DNA of 64,000 bases from Polynucleobacter sp. es-EL-1 (GTDB lineage Bacteria; Pseudomonadota; Gammaproteobacteria; Burkholderiales; Burkholderiaceae). The notes beneath the pieces were generated by a model. It searched no databases, was not told the origin of the DNA, and saw only the letters and a list, made by a program, of their open reading frames with translations. The position numbers were made by a program, and so were the translations under genes. Below are positions 36,193 through 45,130 of this stretch, in pieces (position 1 is the first letter of the stretch; every line of letters begins with the position of its first letter). Location: the NCBI RefSeq assembly GCF_018687975.1, contig NZ_CP061310.1, positions 124,001-188,000 of the forward strand. Reading direction: 5' to 3'.

Positions 36193-36696
36193 CTATCTCG
36201 GCTTATTTTGAAGTAATCGCTTTACGGCTTTACCTAGCTCCGAATCCGGAGCTATTTTTTTGAGTAGTTCCTCCCAAGAGTTCCTAGCTACAGCATTTAA
36301 ACCCTTTGGCTTTGCGGTTGGTTTCGCACCTTCTTGCGGCTTTACTTCCCAGTGCGGTGGGGCAGGTTTGAGACGGACTTTGATGCTGGTGCAAATCACC
36401 CCATTTTTTCCTAAGCTATTGATTAAGCTAGGTAAAATCTGTTGGAGGCGCGTTGCAATACTGGCCCCACTGACCAGCAGAAAGAGCTCATTTTGACTGC
36501 CGGAGCGCCAACCAGCTTCAATTTTCGGGGCTAAATGCTCCAAATCGAGATCGCTCAGTGCGGCCCTAAGAGAGGCTCTGAGTTTTACCAAATCTTCAGT
36601 TTTAGCCAGAATACCGCCAAGACCTTCGGAATCCCGTAGAAAATCCTGCCAATCATGGGCAGCATTCTTACGGGAAGGTTTTGGGGCAAAGTTCAT
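36193..36696 (-). CDS. dciA: DUF721/DciA-family protein, probable replicative helicase operator
   Basis: 167 residues. Proteins of this family load DnaB in bacteria without DnaC, and their gene commonly lies between lpxC and secA, as here. The first ~90 residues form the conserved fold (LAPKIEAGWRSGSQNELFLLVSGASIATRLQQILPSLINSL). The C-terminal half is basic, Pro-rich and low-complexity, probably disordered. Divergent from secA across 53 bases and convergent with lpxC at a 6-base gap. Confidence 0.85.
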   Translation of the reverse strand: MNFAPKPSRKNAAHDWQDFLRDSEGLGGILAKTEDLVKLRASLRAALSDLDLEHLAPKIEAGWRSGSQNELFLLVSGASIATRLQQILPSLINSLGKNGVICTSIKVRLKPAPPHWEVKPQEGAKPTAKPKGLNAVARNSWEELLKKIAPDSELGKAVKRLLQNKPR

Positions 36697-36749
36697 AAAA
36701 AAGAGGGTGCGGGTGATAAACTCAAGTACTTAATTTACTTCAATATCCC

Positions 36750-39515
36750 ATGGTAATCGGTCTTCTCAAAACCCTGGTCGGCAGTCGAAACGACCGCCTC
36801 TTAAAACAGTATCGCAAAGTAGTTGCTAAGGTAGGCGCTTTTGAGCCCAGCTTGCAAGCTTTGGATGATGCTGCACTCCAAGCAAAAACGGCTGAGTTCA
36901 AGTCACGCTTAGCTGCGGGCGAATCCCTCGACGATATTGCGCCAGAAGCTTTTGCAGTAGTTCGTGAGGCAAGTTCACGGGTAATGAAGATGCGTCACTT
37001 TGATGCGCAGATCATGGGTGGTCTGGCATTGCATCAAGGTAAGATTGCTGAAATGGGAACCGGGGAAGGTAAAACCTTAACGGCGACCTTACCGGTTTAC
37101 CTGAATGCCTTGACAGGCAAAGGTGTCCATGTTGTTACAGTAAATGATTATTTGGCTCAGCGTGATGCTGAGTGGATGTCTACTCTCTATAACTTCTTAG
37201 GTATGAAGGTTGGGGTCAATCTCTCGCAGATGGATCATACGACTAAGCAAGAGGCATACGCTGCTGATATCACTTACGGAACCAATAACGAGTTTGGTTT
37301 TGATTATCTACGCGATAACATGGTTCAAGACGTTGGTCAGCGTGTACAGCGTGGCTTAGCCTATGCCATCGTTGACGAAGTCGATTCTATTTTGATTGAC
37401 GAAGCACGCACGCCTTTAATTATTTCCGGCCAAGCAGAAGACCACACTGATCTGTATTTAAAGCTTAATGCCTTACCTTCGTATTTAGAGCGACAAATTG
37501 GCGAGGAAAAAGCCGATGGCACTGGGGTTGAAAAACCAGGCGACTACTGGGTCGATGAAAAGACCCAACAGGTTTACCTCACTGAATTGGGTCACGATAA
37601 AGCTGAAGCTGCTTTAGTGCAATTAGGCGCTTTAAATGATGGCGCCTCCTTATACGCCCCGCAAAATATTACTCTGATGCACCATGTCTATGCTGCCTTG
37701 CGTGCGCATGCTTTGTATCATCGGGATCAGCATTACGTTGTGCAAAATAAAGAAGTCATCATTGTTGATGAATTTACTGGCCGCCTAATGCAAGGGCGTC
37801 GTTGGTCAGATGGCCTGCATCAAGCAGTCGAGGCTAAAGAAGGTGTACCGATTCAGAATGAGAATCAAACGCTAGCAACCATTACTTTCCAGAACTACTT
37901 CCGTATGTACGGCAAGTTAGCTGGTATGACGGGCACTGCAGATACCGAAGCGTATGAGTTCAAGGAGATTTATAACCTTGAGACAGTAGTGATTCCGCCA
38001 AACCGAATCAGCCAGAGAAAAGATCGTCAAGATCAAATCTATAAGACCTCTCGTGAACGTTACGACGCGGTAATTAAAGATATTGAAGATTGTTATGAGC
38101 GCGGCCAACCTGTATTGGTTGGCACTACCTCCATTGAAAACTCAGAATTAATTGCAGACTTACTAGATAAGCGTAAGCTTCCACACCAAGTCTTAAATGC
38201 CAAACAGCATGCTCGTGAAGCAGAGATCATTGCTCAGGCAGGGCGACCAAAGATGATCACGATTGCTACCAACATGGCTGGTCGTGGAACTGACATTGTG
38301 TTGGGTGGCAATGTTGGCAAGCAGTCAACCTTGATTGAGGCAGATGCAAACTTATCTGCTGCAGAAAAAGCTTCAAAGATTAAAACCTTGCAAGATGAAT
38401 GGCAAAGTTTGCATGATCAAGTGATCTCGGCAGGTGGTTTACACATTATTGGCACCGAGCGTCACGAAAGTCGTCGTATTGATAACCAGTTGCGTGGTCG
38501 TGCGGGTCGCCAAGGAGATCATGGATCTTCACGTTTTTATCTTTCCTTAGACGATGCGCTGCTCCGTATTTTTGCAGGTGATCGTTTGCGTGCTGTCATG
38601 GATCGTCTCAAGATGCCTGATGGCGAGCCCATTGAAGCTGGCATGGTGACACGTTCGATTGAGTCTGCCCAGCGCAAGGTAGAGGGCCGCAACTTTGATA
38701 TTCGTAAACAGCTATTAGAGTATGACGATGTTGCAAATGATCAACGCAAAGAAACTTATCGCTTAAGAAACGAAGTTCTTGAGAGTGGCGATGTTGGTGA
38801 TTTGGTAGCCAATTTGCGTGAAGACGTCTTGAGAGGTATTTGTGCGCTATACGTACCCCAGGAGTCCATGGAAGAGCAGTGGGATTTGTTGGGGTTAGAG
38901 AATGTTTTAGCCAGTGACTGGGGTCTTACAGTTGATCTCAAGAATTGGGTAGAAAATGCTGAGTCAATTGAAGATGGGCAGATCGTAGATCGTGTTTTGG
39001 AGGCTGCTCAGGAGGTTTACGATGCAAAGGTTGAGCTCGCTGGCAGACCTTCTTTTGCCGGTTTTGAGCGCTCAGTATTGCTGTATAGCTTGGATACGCA
39101 TTGGCGTGAGCATTTAGCTGCCTTAGATCATTTGCGTCAAGGTATCCACTTGCGGGGTTATGCGCAAAAAGATCCAAAGCAAGAATATCGCCGTGAGGCA
39201 TTTGAGTTGTACGGTGAGTTGCTCAATGTCATCAAAAATGATGTTGTGAAAAATATCATGACAGTGCAGATTCGGAGTGCAAGTGAATTGGATGAAGCTT
39301 CTGAATCCATGAATGAAGATCTTGCAAAGCTTTCGGACGTCCAGTATCAACATGCTGATGCCGAGAGTGAGTTTGCTGAGCACGCCCCTGATCAAGAAAA
39401 CGAAATCAAAGTAGTGGCAGCCCCGATTCGATCAGGTCCCAAAGTAGGTCGCAATGACCCATGTACCTGCGGTAGCGGCAAAAAGTACAAGAACTGCTGC
39501 GGTGCACTTGCTTAA
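36750..39515 (+). CDS. secA: Preprotein translocase ATPase SecA
   Basis: Motor of Sec export. 921 residues, full length. Walker A GTGEGKTLTA lies near residue 105, DEVDSILIDEARTPLIISG is the Walker B region, and the second helicase half holds TNMAGRGTDIVLGG and QLRGRAGRQGD. The C-terminal SEC-C zinc motif NDPCTCGSGKKYKNCC is intact, implying SecB/ribosome interaction. Followed by a strong terminator. Confidence 0.98.
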   Translation: MVIGLLKTLVGSRNDRLLKQYRKVVAKVGAFEPSLQALDDAALQAKTAEFKSRLAAGESLDDIAPEAFAVVREASSRVMKMRHFDAQIMGGLALHQGKIAEMGTGEGKTLTATLPVYLNALTGKGVHVVTVNDYLAQRDAEWMSTLYNFLGMKVGVNLSQMDHTTKQEAYAADITYGTNNEFGFDYLRDNMVQDVGQRVQRGLAYAIVDEVDSILIDEARTPLIISGQAEDHTDLYLKLNALPSYLERQIGEEKADGTGVEKPGDYWVDEKTQQVYLTELGHDKAEAALVQLGALNDGASLYAPQNITLMHHVYAALRAHALYHRDQHYVVQNKEVIIVDEFTGRLMQGRRWSDGLHQAVEAKEGVPIQNENQTLATITFQNYFRMYGKLAGMTGTADTEAYEFKEIYNLETVVIPPNRISQRKDRQDQIYKTSRERYDAVIKDIEDCYERGQPVLVGTTSIENSELIADLLDKRKLPHQVLNAKQHAREAEIIAQAGRPKMITIATNMAGRGTDIVLGGNVGKQSTLIEADANLSAAEKASKIKTLQDEWQSLHDQVISAGGLHIIGTERHESRRIDNQLRGRAGRQGDHGSSRFYLSLDDALLRIFAGDRLRAVMDRLKMPDGEPIEAGMVTRSIESAQRKVEGRNFDIRKQLLEYDDVANDQRKETYRLRNEVLESGDVGDLVANLREDVLRGICALYVPQESMEEQWDLLGLENVLASDWGLTVDLKNWVENAESIEDGQIVDRVLEAAQEVYDAKVELAGRPSFAGFERSVLLYSLDTHWREHLAALDHLRQGIHLRGYAQKDPKQEYRREAFELYGELLNVIKNDVVKNIMTVQIRSASELDEASESMNEDLAKLSDVQYQHADAESEFAEHAPDQENEIKVVAAPIRSGPKVGRNDPCTCGSGKKYKNCCGALA

Positions 39516-39536
39516 GTAAGTGGGGTATAAAAAATC

Positions 39537-39561
39537 AACGGGGGCATTGCCCCCGTTTTTT
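39537..39561 (+). terminator. Factor-independent terminator after secA
   Basis: Nine-base perfect stem AACGGGGGC / GCCCCCGTT with a 3-base loop followed by a T-run to 39561. Confidence 0.95.
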
Positions 39562-39572
39562 GTTACCGCATT

Positions 39573-39630
39573 TAGGGATTTCCCTAGCTATCAAGATTGC
39601 CTTGCATCCTTGAATATGAAGGTCTATATG
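39573..39630 (+). promoter_or_regulatory. Candidate promoter and operator of the aldehyde oxidoreductase operon
   Basis: A short inverted repeat TAGGGA-TT-TCCCTA (39573-39586) lies upstream of a plausible promoter, TTGCAT (39602-39607), 17 bases, TATATG (39625-39630). The predicted leader would be about 28 bases, ending in AAGGA before the ATG at 39665. The repeat could bind a regulator; its identity is unknown. Confidence 0.45.
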
Positions 39631-39664
39631 TAAGAAATTGCCGTTACGAGCAAAAGGATCCAGT

Positions 39665-40138
39665 ATGCAAAAGTCCCTGCACATTAATGCAGATAAATGC
39701 ACAGGCTGTCTTCAATGTGAGATGGCCTGTAGTTATGAAAACTACGGTACTTTTAATCCATCACTATCCCGGATAAAGGTGTTTGACTTTCATGCCACCG
39801 GGAAGAAGGTTCCCTACACCTGCACTCAATGTAGTGATGCTTGGTGTCTCCAGGCTTGTCCAGTAGACGCCATCACAGTAGATCTCCTGACTGGGGCAAA
39901 AGTAGTTTCAGCTGATACCTGTGTAGGCTGCAAGGTCTGTACGATTTCCTGTCCTTTTGGGACTATCAATTACGTTCAGGAGACGGGCAAAGTTCAGAAG
40001 TGCGATCTTTGCGGTGGTGACCCTGCCTGTGCAACAGCCTGTCCTACTGAGGCCATTACCTATGTTGACTCCAATTGGACTGGTTTAGACAAGATGCGTG
40101 AATGGGCCGATAAGCTTGGCAATCAAGTTGGCGCTTAA
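39665..40138 (+). CDS. aorA: Four-cluster ferredoxin subunit of aldehyde:ferredoxin oxidoreductase
   Basis: Electron-transfer protein of 157 residues from the ATG at 39665 (AAGGA upstream; a TTG at 39638 is rejected). Sixteen Cys are arranged as four [4Fe-4S] sites: C12/15/18/22, C53/56/61/65, C86/89/92/96 and C113/116/122/126. The layout matches the HycB/DmsB-like polyferredoxin AorA, which in Aromatoleum links the tungsten subunit to the FAD subunit and builds filaments. First gene of the operon, 25 bases before the catalytic gene. Confidence 0.85.
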   Translation: MQKSLHINADKCTGCLQCEMACSYENYGTFNPSLSRIKVFDFHATGKKVPYTCTQCSDAWCLQACPVDAITVDLLTGAKVVSADTCVGCKVCTISCPFGTINYVQETGKVQKCDLCGGDPACATACPTEAITYVDSNWTGLDKMREWADKLGNQVGA

Positions 40139-40163
40139 TTAATTCAGGATAGGAAAATACACC

Positions 40164-42011
40164 ATGTCATGGGCTGGAAAACTTTTACGCGTTAACTTAA
40201 CAAAAGGCACTTGCCAATCTGAGTCCCTGAATATGCAATGGGCAAAAGAGTATTTAGGATCTAGGGGTTTGGCATCTAAATACTTAGTGGAAGAGCTGGA
40301 TCCTAAAGTCGATCCGCTTTCTGAAGAGAACAAAATTATTTGGGCGACTGGCCCCCTCACGGGAACGATGGCTTCAACGGGTGGCCGATACACCGTTGTT
40401 ACTAAAGGCCCTTTGACTGGCGCAATTGCATGCTCTAACTCTGGTGGTTATTGGGGTGCTGAATTAAAGATGGCCGGTTGGGATATGGTGATATTTGAAG
40501 GAAAGTCACCCAAGCCAGTGTATTTGTATATCGAAAACGATCAGGCTGAGTTAATTGATGCTTCTGATATCTGGGGAAGATCTGTTTGGGAAACAGAGCC
40601 AACTATCAAGATTAAACATCAAGACCCTTTGATTCGTGTCTCTTGCATTGGTAAGGCTGGAGAGAACCAAGTTTTGTACGCAGCAATCGTGAACGATTTA
40701 CACCGTGCCGCAGGAAGATCCGGCGTTGGCGCTGTGATGGGAAGTAAAAATTTAAAAGCGATTGCTGTGAGAGGCACTAAGGGCGTTGGTAATCTCAAGG
40801 ATCCCAAAGCATTTATGGCTGCGACTACTGCTGGTAAAGCTGTTTTAGCGGGTCATGCAGTTACCGGCGAGGGGCTCCCCACTTATGGCACACAAGTGCT
40901 GATGAATGTCATCAATGAAGTGGGTGCGCTTCCCACGCGAAATCATCAAGATGTTCAGTTTGAAGGCGCCAAGGATATTTCGGCAGAGGCAATGGCAGAA
41001 CCCAGAGCTACTGATGGTAAGGCCCATCTCGTTGCCAACCAAGCGTGTTTTGGTTGCACGATTGCGTGTGGCCGTATCTCTAAGATCGATGACACCCATT
41101 TTTCTATTCAGAACAAGCCGCAACATATGCATGCTTCTGGAGGTCTAGAGTATGAAGCCGCTTGGGCGCTAGGCGCAGCTAATGGCGTGAATGATTTAGA
41201 GGCGCTTCAATATGCGAATCAAATTTGTAATGAGCAAGGTTTAGATCCGATTTCTTTTGGGGCCACCGTCGGTGCTGTGATGGAGCTCTATGAGATGGGT
41301 GTTCTTACCAAAGAGCAAATTGGTATTGAAGCTCCTTTTGGTTCGGCGAAGGCGCTTTGCTATTTGGTCGAAATTACCGCTGAGGGAATTGGTTTTGGCA
41401 AGGAAATGGGTCTTGGATCTGCGCGCTTGACCAAAAAATATGGTCATCCTGACCTTTCAATGAGTGTGAAAGGCCAAGAGTTTCCTGCATATGATGGTCG
41501 CGTGATTCAGGGCATTGGTCTAGCGTATGCAACCTCAAATCGAGGTGCCTGCCATTTGCGCGGTTACACCATTGCATCAGAGGTTCTTGGCATTCCCGTA
41601 AAAACTGAGCCAGCAGATACAAATGGAAAGCCAGAGTTGGTAAAAGCGTTTCAGGATGCAACCGCCGCTTTTGATTCTGCGGGAATTTGTATCTTTACAA
41701 GCTTTGCATGGACGCTTTCCGATGTTGCTCCGCAGTTGCAAGCCGCTTGCGGTGATGAATTTACAGTTGAAAACTTAACTACCATTGGTGAGCGCATCTG
41801 GAATATGGAGCGTGATTTTAATAACCGTGCTGGTTTTACTCATAAAGATGACAATCTGCCTAAGCGTTTGATGACTGAGGCTGCCAAAACAGGTCCTGGA
41901 AAAGGTTCTGTGAGTGGACTCGACAAAATGCTTCCTGAGTACTACAAGGTTCGTGGTTGGGATCCTGAAGGGCGCCCTAGTGCAGAAACTTTGAAACGTT
42001 TAGGGCTATAG
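40164..42011 (+). CDS. aorB: Aldehyde:ferredoxin oxidoreductase, tungsten-type catalytic subunit
   Basis: Oxidises aldehydes to acids at a tungsto-bispterin site; the Aromatoleum homologue can also reduce acids. 615 residues, normal for the AOR family. N-terminal domain with LGSRGLASKYL, GPLTGTMASTGGRYTVVTKGPLTGAIACSNSGG and GRSGVGAVMGSKNLKAI (pterin contacts). The cluster ligands CFGCTIAC (CxxCxxxC) are near residue 300 and the fourth Cys is in DSAGICIF. The pterin-binding block GIGLAYATSNRGACHLRG is intact. Tungsten rather than molybdenum is inferred from family membership. Confidence 0.93.
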   Translation: MSWAGKLLRVNLTKGTCQSESLNMQWAKEYLGSRGLASKYLVEELDPKVDPLSEENKIIWATGPLTGTMASTGGRYTVVTKGPLTGAIACSNSGGYWGAELKMAGWDMVIFEGKSPKPVYLYIENDQAELIDASDIWGRSVWETEPTIKIKHQDPLIRVSCIGKAGENQVLYAAIVNDLHRAAGRSGVGAVMGSKNLKAIAVRGTKGVGNLKDPKAFMAATTAGKAVLAGHAVTGEGLPTYGTQVLMNVINEVGALPTRNHQDVQFEGAKDISAEAMAEPRATDGKAHLVANQACFGCTIACGRISKIDDTHFSIQNKPQHMHASGGLEYEAAWALGAANGVNDLEALQYANQICNEQGLDPISFGATVGAVMELYEMGVLTKEQIGIEAPFGSAKALCYLVEITAEGIGFGKEMGLGSARLTKKYGHPDLSMSVKGQEFPAYDGRVIQGIGLAYATSNRGACHLRGYTIASEVLGIPVKTEPADTNGKPELVKAFQDATAAFDSAGICIFTSFAWTLSDVAPQLQAACGDEFTVENLTTIGERIWNMERDFNNRAGFTHKDDNLPKRLMTEAAKTGPGKGSVSGLDKMLPEYYKVRGWDPEGRPSAETLKRLGL

Positions 42012-42020
42012 TTCTTGTAT

Positions 42021-43277
42021 ATGAGGCATGTCATATTAGGCAATGGCCCAGCAGGGGTCATTGCCGCAGAAACTATTCGTGAGCGTTCCCCTTCGGCAGA
42101 AATCGTGATGATTGGTGCTGAAGATTCGCCGCCATATTCCCGTATGGCGATTCCCTATTTGCTCATGGGAAATATTGGGGAGCAGGGCACATATTTACGA
42201 AAAGATCCCCAACATTTTGCAAGACTACAAGTTCAATCCATTCAAGCGCGGGTTGACTCTGTGAATTGCAATGCAAAAGAATTGACATTGCATGATGGTA
42301 AGAAAATTACCTTTGATAAGCTATTAATTGCCACTGGGTCGCTGCCTGTTCGTCCCCCTATTGCAGGGATTGATTTGCCGGGCATTCACTCATGCTGGAC
42401 TTTGGAGGATGCACGCGCGATTACCGCTTTGGCTAAGCCGGGGGCACGTGTGCTGCAGATGGGCGCAGGATTTATTGGATGCATTATTTTAGAGGCTCTG
42501 GCAAGTCGTCAGGTCTCATTGACAGTTGTTGAGATGGGTGATCGTATGGTTCCCAGAATGATGACTGAAGCCGCTGGTGGGATGATTAAGGAGTGGGTTC
42601 AATCCAAGGGCGTCGAAGTATTTACCCACACTCGGGTTGAGGAAATTTCAAAAAGTAATTCAGCTTTGAATGTGAAGTTATCGAATGGCAAAACCTTAGA
42701 GGTTGACTTAGTCATTTCTGCGACAGGGGTCAAGCCCAATATTGGATTCCTCAAAAATTCAGGATTAAATATTGATACTGGTCTACTGGTTAACCAACAA
42801 ATGCAAACTTCCCATCCTGATATTTTTGCAGCTGGCGATGTAACGGAGAGTATTGATTTTTCAACCGGGCAGCGGATTATTAACGCTATTCAACCAAATG
42901 CTGCAGAGCAGGCTCGGATTGCTGCGATCAATATGGCTGGGGGAAAAACTGAGAGTTTAGGTGCGCTCCAGATTAATGTTCTCGATACCCTAGGATTAAT
43001 CTCTTCCTCATTTGGTTTATGGTCAGGATCTAGAGATGGCGATCACGTTGAGATGATTGATAAAAAGTTGCATAAATATATTCGCCTAGAGTTTTTGGAT
43101 GATGTATTAATTGGTGCAACCTGTGTTGGAACTACTGAACATATTGGCGTGCTGAGGGGTTTAATTCAGGGCAAAATTGCTTTGGGGTCATGGAAAGAAG
43201 TTTTATTAGGCGATCCCACCAAGGTAATGGAAGCCTATTTGGCTAAAGGGCAAGCACAATCGACCTGGATGAATTAA
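42021..43277 (+). CDS. aorC: FAD/NAD(P)-binding oxidoreductase subunit of the aldehyde oxidoreductase
   Basis: Pyridine-nucleotide-disulfide-type flavoprotein of 418 residues from the ATG at 42021. FAD loop GNGPAGVIAAETIR at the start, ATG motif LIATGSLP, NAD(P) loop MGAGFIGCIILEAL, and the FAD motif FAAGDVTE near residue 275. It resembles the NADH-oxidising parts of nitrite or rubredoxin reductases. In the AorABC complex this subunit exchanges electrons with NAD+. It lies 9 bases after the catalytic gene. Confidence 0.85.
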   Translation: MRHVILGNGPAGVIAAETIRERSPSAEIVMIGAEDSPPYSRMAIPYLLMGNIGEQGTYLRKDPQHFARLQVQSIQARVDSVNCNAKELTLHDGKKITFDKLLIATGSLPVRPPIAGIDLPGIHSCWTLEDARAITALAKPGARVLQMGAGFIGCIILEALASRQVSLTVVEMGDRMVPRMMTEAAGGMIKEWVQSKGVEVFTHTRVEEISKSNSALNVKLSNGKTLEVDLVISATGVKPNIGFLKNSGLNIDTGLLVNQQMQTSHPDIFAAGDVTESIDFSTGQRIINAIQPNAAEQARIAAINMAGGKTESLGALQINVLDTLGLISSSFGLWSGSRDGDHVEMIDKKLHKYIRLEFLDDVLIGATCVGTTEHIGVLRGLIQGKIALGSWKEVLLGDPTKVMEAYLAKGQAQSTWMN

Positions 43278-43286
43278 GCTTGAGGT

Positions 43287-43541
43287 ATGCAAGTTACTCT
43301 CAAGCTTTTTGCCAGTCTGACGGCTTACTTACCCCCTAATAAAAAAAATGGCATTGAAGCAGATATAGATGTGCCAGAGGGCGCAACTATCGGAGATCTG
43401 ATCACCCGCTTTAGCATTCCCAGTAAATCAGCCCATTTGGTTATGGTTAACGGTGTTTACATCAAGCCCAGTGAACGTGACCAGTATGTTCTGAAAGAAA
43501 ACGATGCTTTAGCTATTTGCCCGCCTGTGGCTGGCGGTTGA
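43287..43541 (+). CDS. MoaD/ThiS-family ubiquitin-like sulfur carrier
   Basis: 84-residue beta-grasp protein ending in GG, which is the thiocarboxylation site used to donate sulfur for the pterin dithiolene. Conserved features include VTLKLFASL at the start, DVPEGATIGDLI and the terminal PPVAGG. Its place inside the aldehyde oxidoreductase operon suggests a carrier dedicated to this enzyme's tungstopterin cofactor, beside any general MoaD elsewhere; that is inference. Confidence 0.88.
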   Translation: MQVTLKLFASLTAYLPPNKKNGIEADIDVPEGATIGDLITRFSIPSKSAHLVMVNGVYIKPSERDQYVLKENDALAICPPVAGG

Positions 43542-43553
43542 ATATTGATTCAA

Positions 43554-43850
43554 ATGCAGAAAATCAGAAGAGAAATGGGGTGCTCTTCGGAAGATCTCAT
43601 ACGCTGGCTTCCTTTAGCGATGGGATCTTACTATCCCTCTACAAATTTGACGATAGACGGCCTAGCTATATATGTGTATCCCGAGCCTATAGTTGAAATC
43701 ATCGCATTAACAAAGCCACCCCGAAAAATAGCCCTCTTAAATATCCCGGTGATGGATATCAGCTTCTCCTTTTCCCAAGAATTGACAATAAGTGAGCGAG
43801 ATGAACTCATGAAACGATTTGATCTTTATACTCGTAGGGGTGGTGGCTAA
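43554..43850 (+). CDS. Small protein of unknown function in the aldehyde oxidoreductase operon
   Basis: 98 residues from the ATG at 43554 (a TTG at 43545 is also possible). No family recognised. It has no membrane segment or signal peptide and no Cys cluster; it carries one Cys (MGCSSEDLIRW). The middle alternates hydrophobic and polar residues as in a beta sheet (LTIDGLAIYVYPEPIVEIIAL, PRKIALLNIPVMDISFSF), and the end is basic, RRGGG. The last Gly-Gly-Gly is curious beside the MoaD-like neighbour. It starts 12 bases after that gene and is separated from argJ by 33 bases, so it belongs to the operon. A cofactor-insertion or assembly role is only a guess. Confidence 0.65.
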   Translation: MQKIRREMGCSSEDLIRWLPLAMGSYYPSTNLTIDGLAIYVYPEPIVEIIALTKPPRKIALLNIPVMDISFSFSQELTISERDELMKRFDLYTRRGGG

Positions 43851-43883
43851 GCCCCTTTTCTATTTATATTCATTGAGTGTTCT

Positions 43884-45119
43884 ATGTCAGTAAATTTACC
43901 TCTTCCTCAAAAAGACCAATTAAAGCCTGTTAAGGGCTTTGAAATGGGTATTGCCCAAGCTGGGATTAAGAAGGCAAATCGTAAAGATGTATTGGTGATG
44001 ACCTTGGTTCCTGGGTCACAGATTGCTGGCGTTTTCACCTTAAATCGGTTTTGTGCCGCCCCTGTCCAGGTATGTCGCGAGCATTTGGCCTTGGGGGATG
44101 CCAAAGGCGGAATTCGTGCCTTGGTGGTCAATACTGGTAATGCCAATGCGGGAACTGGAGAGCGTGGAATGCGAGATGCTTTGGCAACTTGTGATGCTCT
44201 TGCTCAGGAATTAAAGTTAAACCCAGAACAGATTCTGCCTTTTTCAACCGGTGTGATTCTAGAGCCGCTTCCTATTGAAAAATTAATTGCTGCCTTACCA
44301 AATGCTGTTGCCAATTTAAATGCAGATCATTGGTTGGATGCTGCTGAGGCAATTATGACGACCGATACTCAGCCCAAGGCAAGCTCGGTATCCGTTCAAA
44401 CGCCGGCAGGTGTAGTAACGATTACTGGTATTTGTAAAGGCGCTGGAATGATTCACCCCAATATGGCAACCATGCTCGGGTTTATTGCAACCGATGCTGG
44501 CTTTGCTCCTGGTCTACTCAGTCAGTTGACGCAAGAGGTTGCCGATCTTTCATTCAATGCTATTACGATTGATGGTGATACTTCAACGAATGATTCTTTC
44601 ATCATCATGGCTACGGGGCAATCTTCAGTTTCCATTCAATCAACTGACGATCCTAGTTATGCGGTGTTGCGTAAGGCACTGATTGATATTTCTTGTCTGT
44701 TAGCTCAAATGATTGTGAGAGACGGTGAAGGTGCCACTAAATTTATGACGATCGAAGTCATGGGTGGCAAAACCAATGAAGAGTGCCGCTTAGTCGCAGA
44801 GGCTGTAGCGCATTCTCCATTAGTAAAAACAGCTTTTTTTGCAAGCGATCCAAATCTAGGCCGTATTCTTGCGGCGATTGGTTATGCGGGTATTGCAGAC
44901 CTCGATGTCAATCAAGTCCAGATGTGGCTTGGGGATGTTTGGGTGGCTAAAAATGGTGGGCGCCATCCTGATTACCAAGAGGCTGATGGTCAAAGAGTGA
45001 TGCAAGCAGCTGAAATTACCGTCAAGATAGATTTAGGCCGTGGTTCAGCTGAGCAAACCATGTGGACTTGTGACTTATCTCACGATTATGTTTCCATTAA
45101 CGCCGATTACCGCTCGTAG
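43884..45119 (+). CDS. argJ: Bifunctional ornithine acetyltransferase / N-acetylglutamate synthase
   Basis: Self-processing enzyme of the cyclic arginine pathway. 411 residues. The autocleavage site is intact, HPNMATMLGF, with the nucleophile Thr196. Upstream VVNTGNANAGTGERG and downstream NSFNAITIDGDTSTNDSF-type segment (residues ~225-240) fit ArgJ. Probably the first gene of a unit with the AAA ATPase and Nudix genes that follow at 11-base gaps. Confidence 0.97.
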   Translation: MSVNLPLPQKDQLKPVKGFEMGIAQAGIKKANRKDVLVMTLVPGSQIAGVFTLNRFCAAPVQVCREHLALGDAKGGIRALVVNTGNANAGTGERGMRDALATCDALAQELKLNPEQILPFSTGVILEPLPIEKLIAALPNAVANLNADHWLDAAEAIMTTDTQPKASSVSVQTPAGVVTITGICKGAGMIHPNMATMLGFIATDAGFAPGLLSQLTQEVADLSFNAITIDGDTSTNDSFIIMATGQSSVSIQSTDDPSYAVLRKALIDISCLLAQMIVRDGEGATKFMTIEVMGGKTNEECRLVAEAVAHSPLVKTAFFASDPNLGRILAAIGYAGIADLDVNQVQMWLGDVWVAKNGGRHPDYQEADGQRVMQAAEITVKIDLGRGSAEQTMWTCDLSHDYVSINADYRS

Positions 45120-45130
45120 GAAACAGTAAT

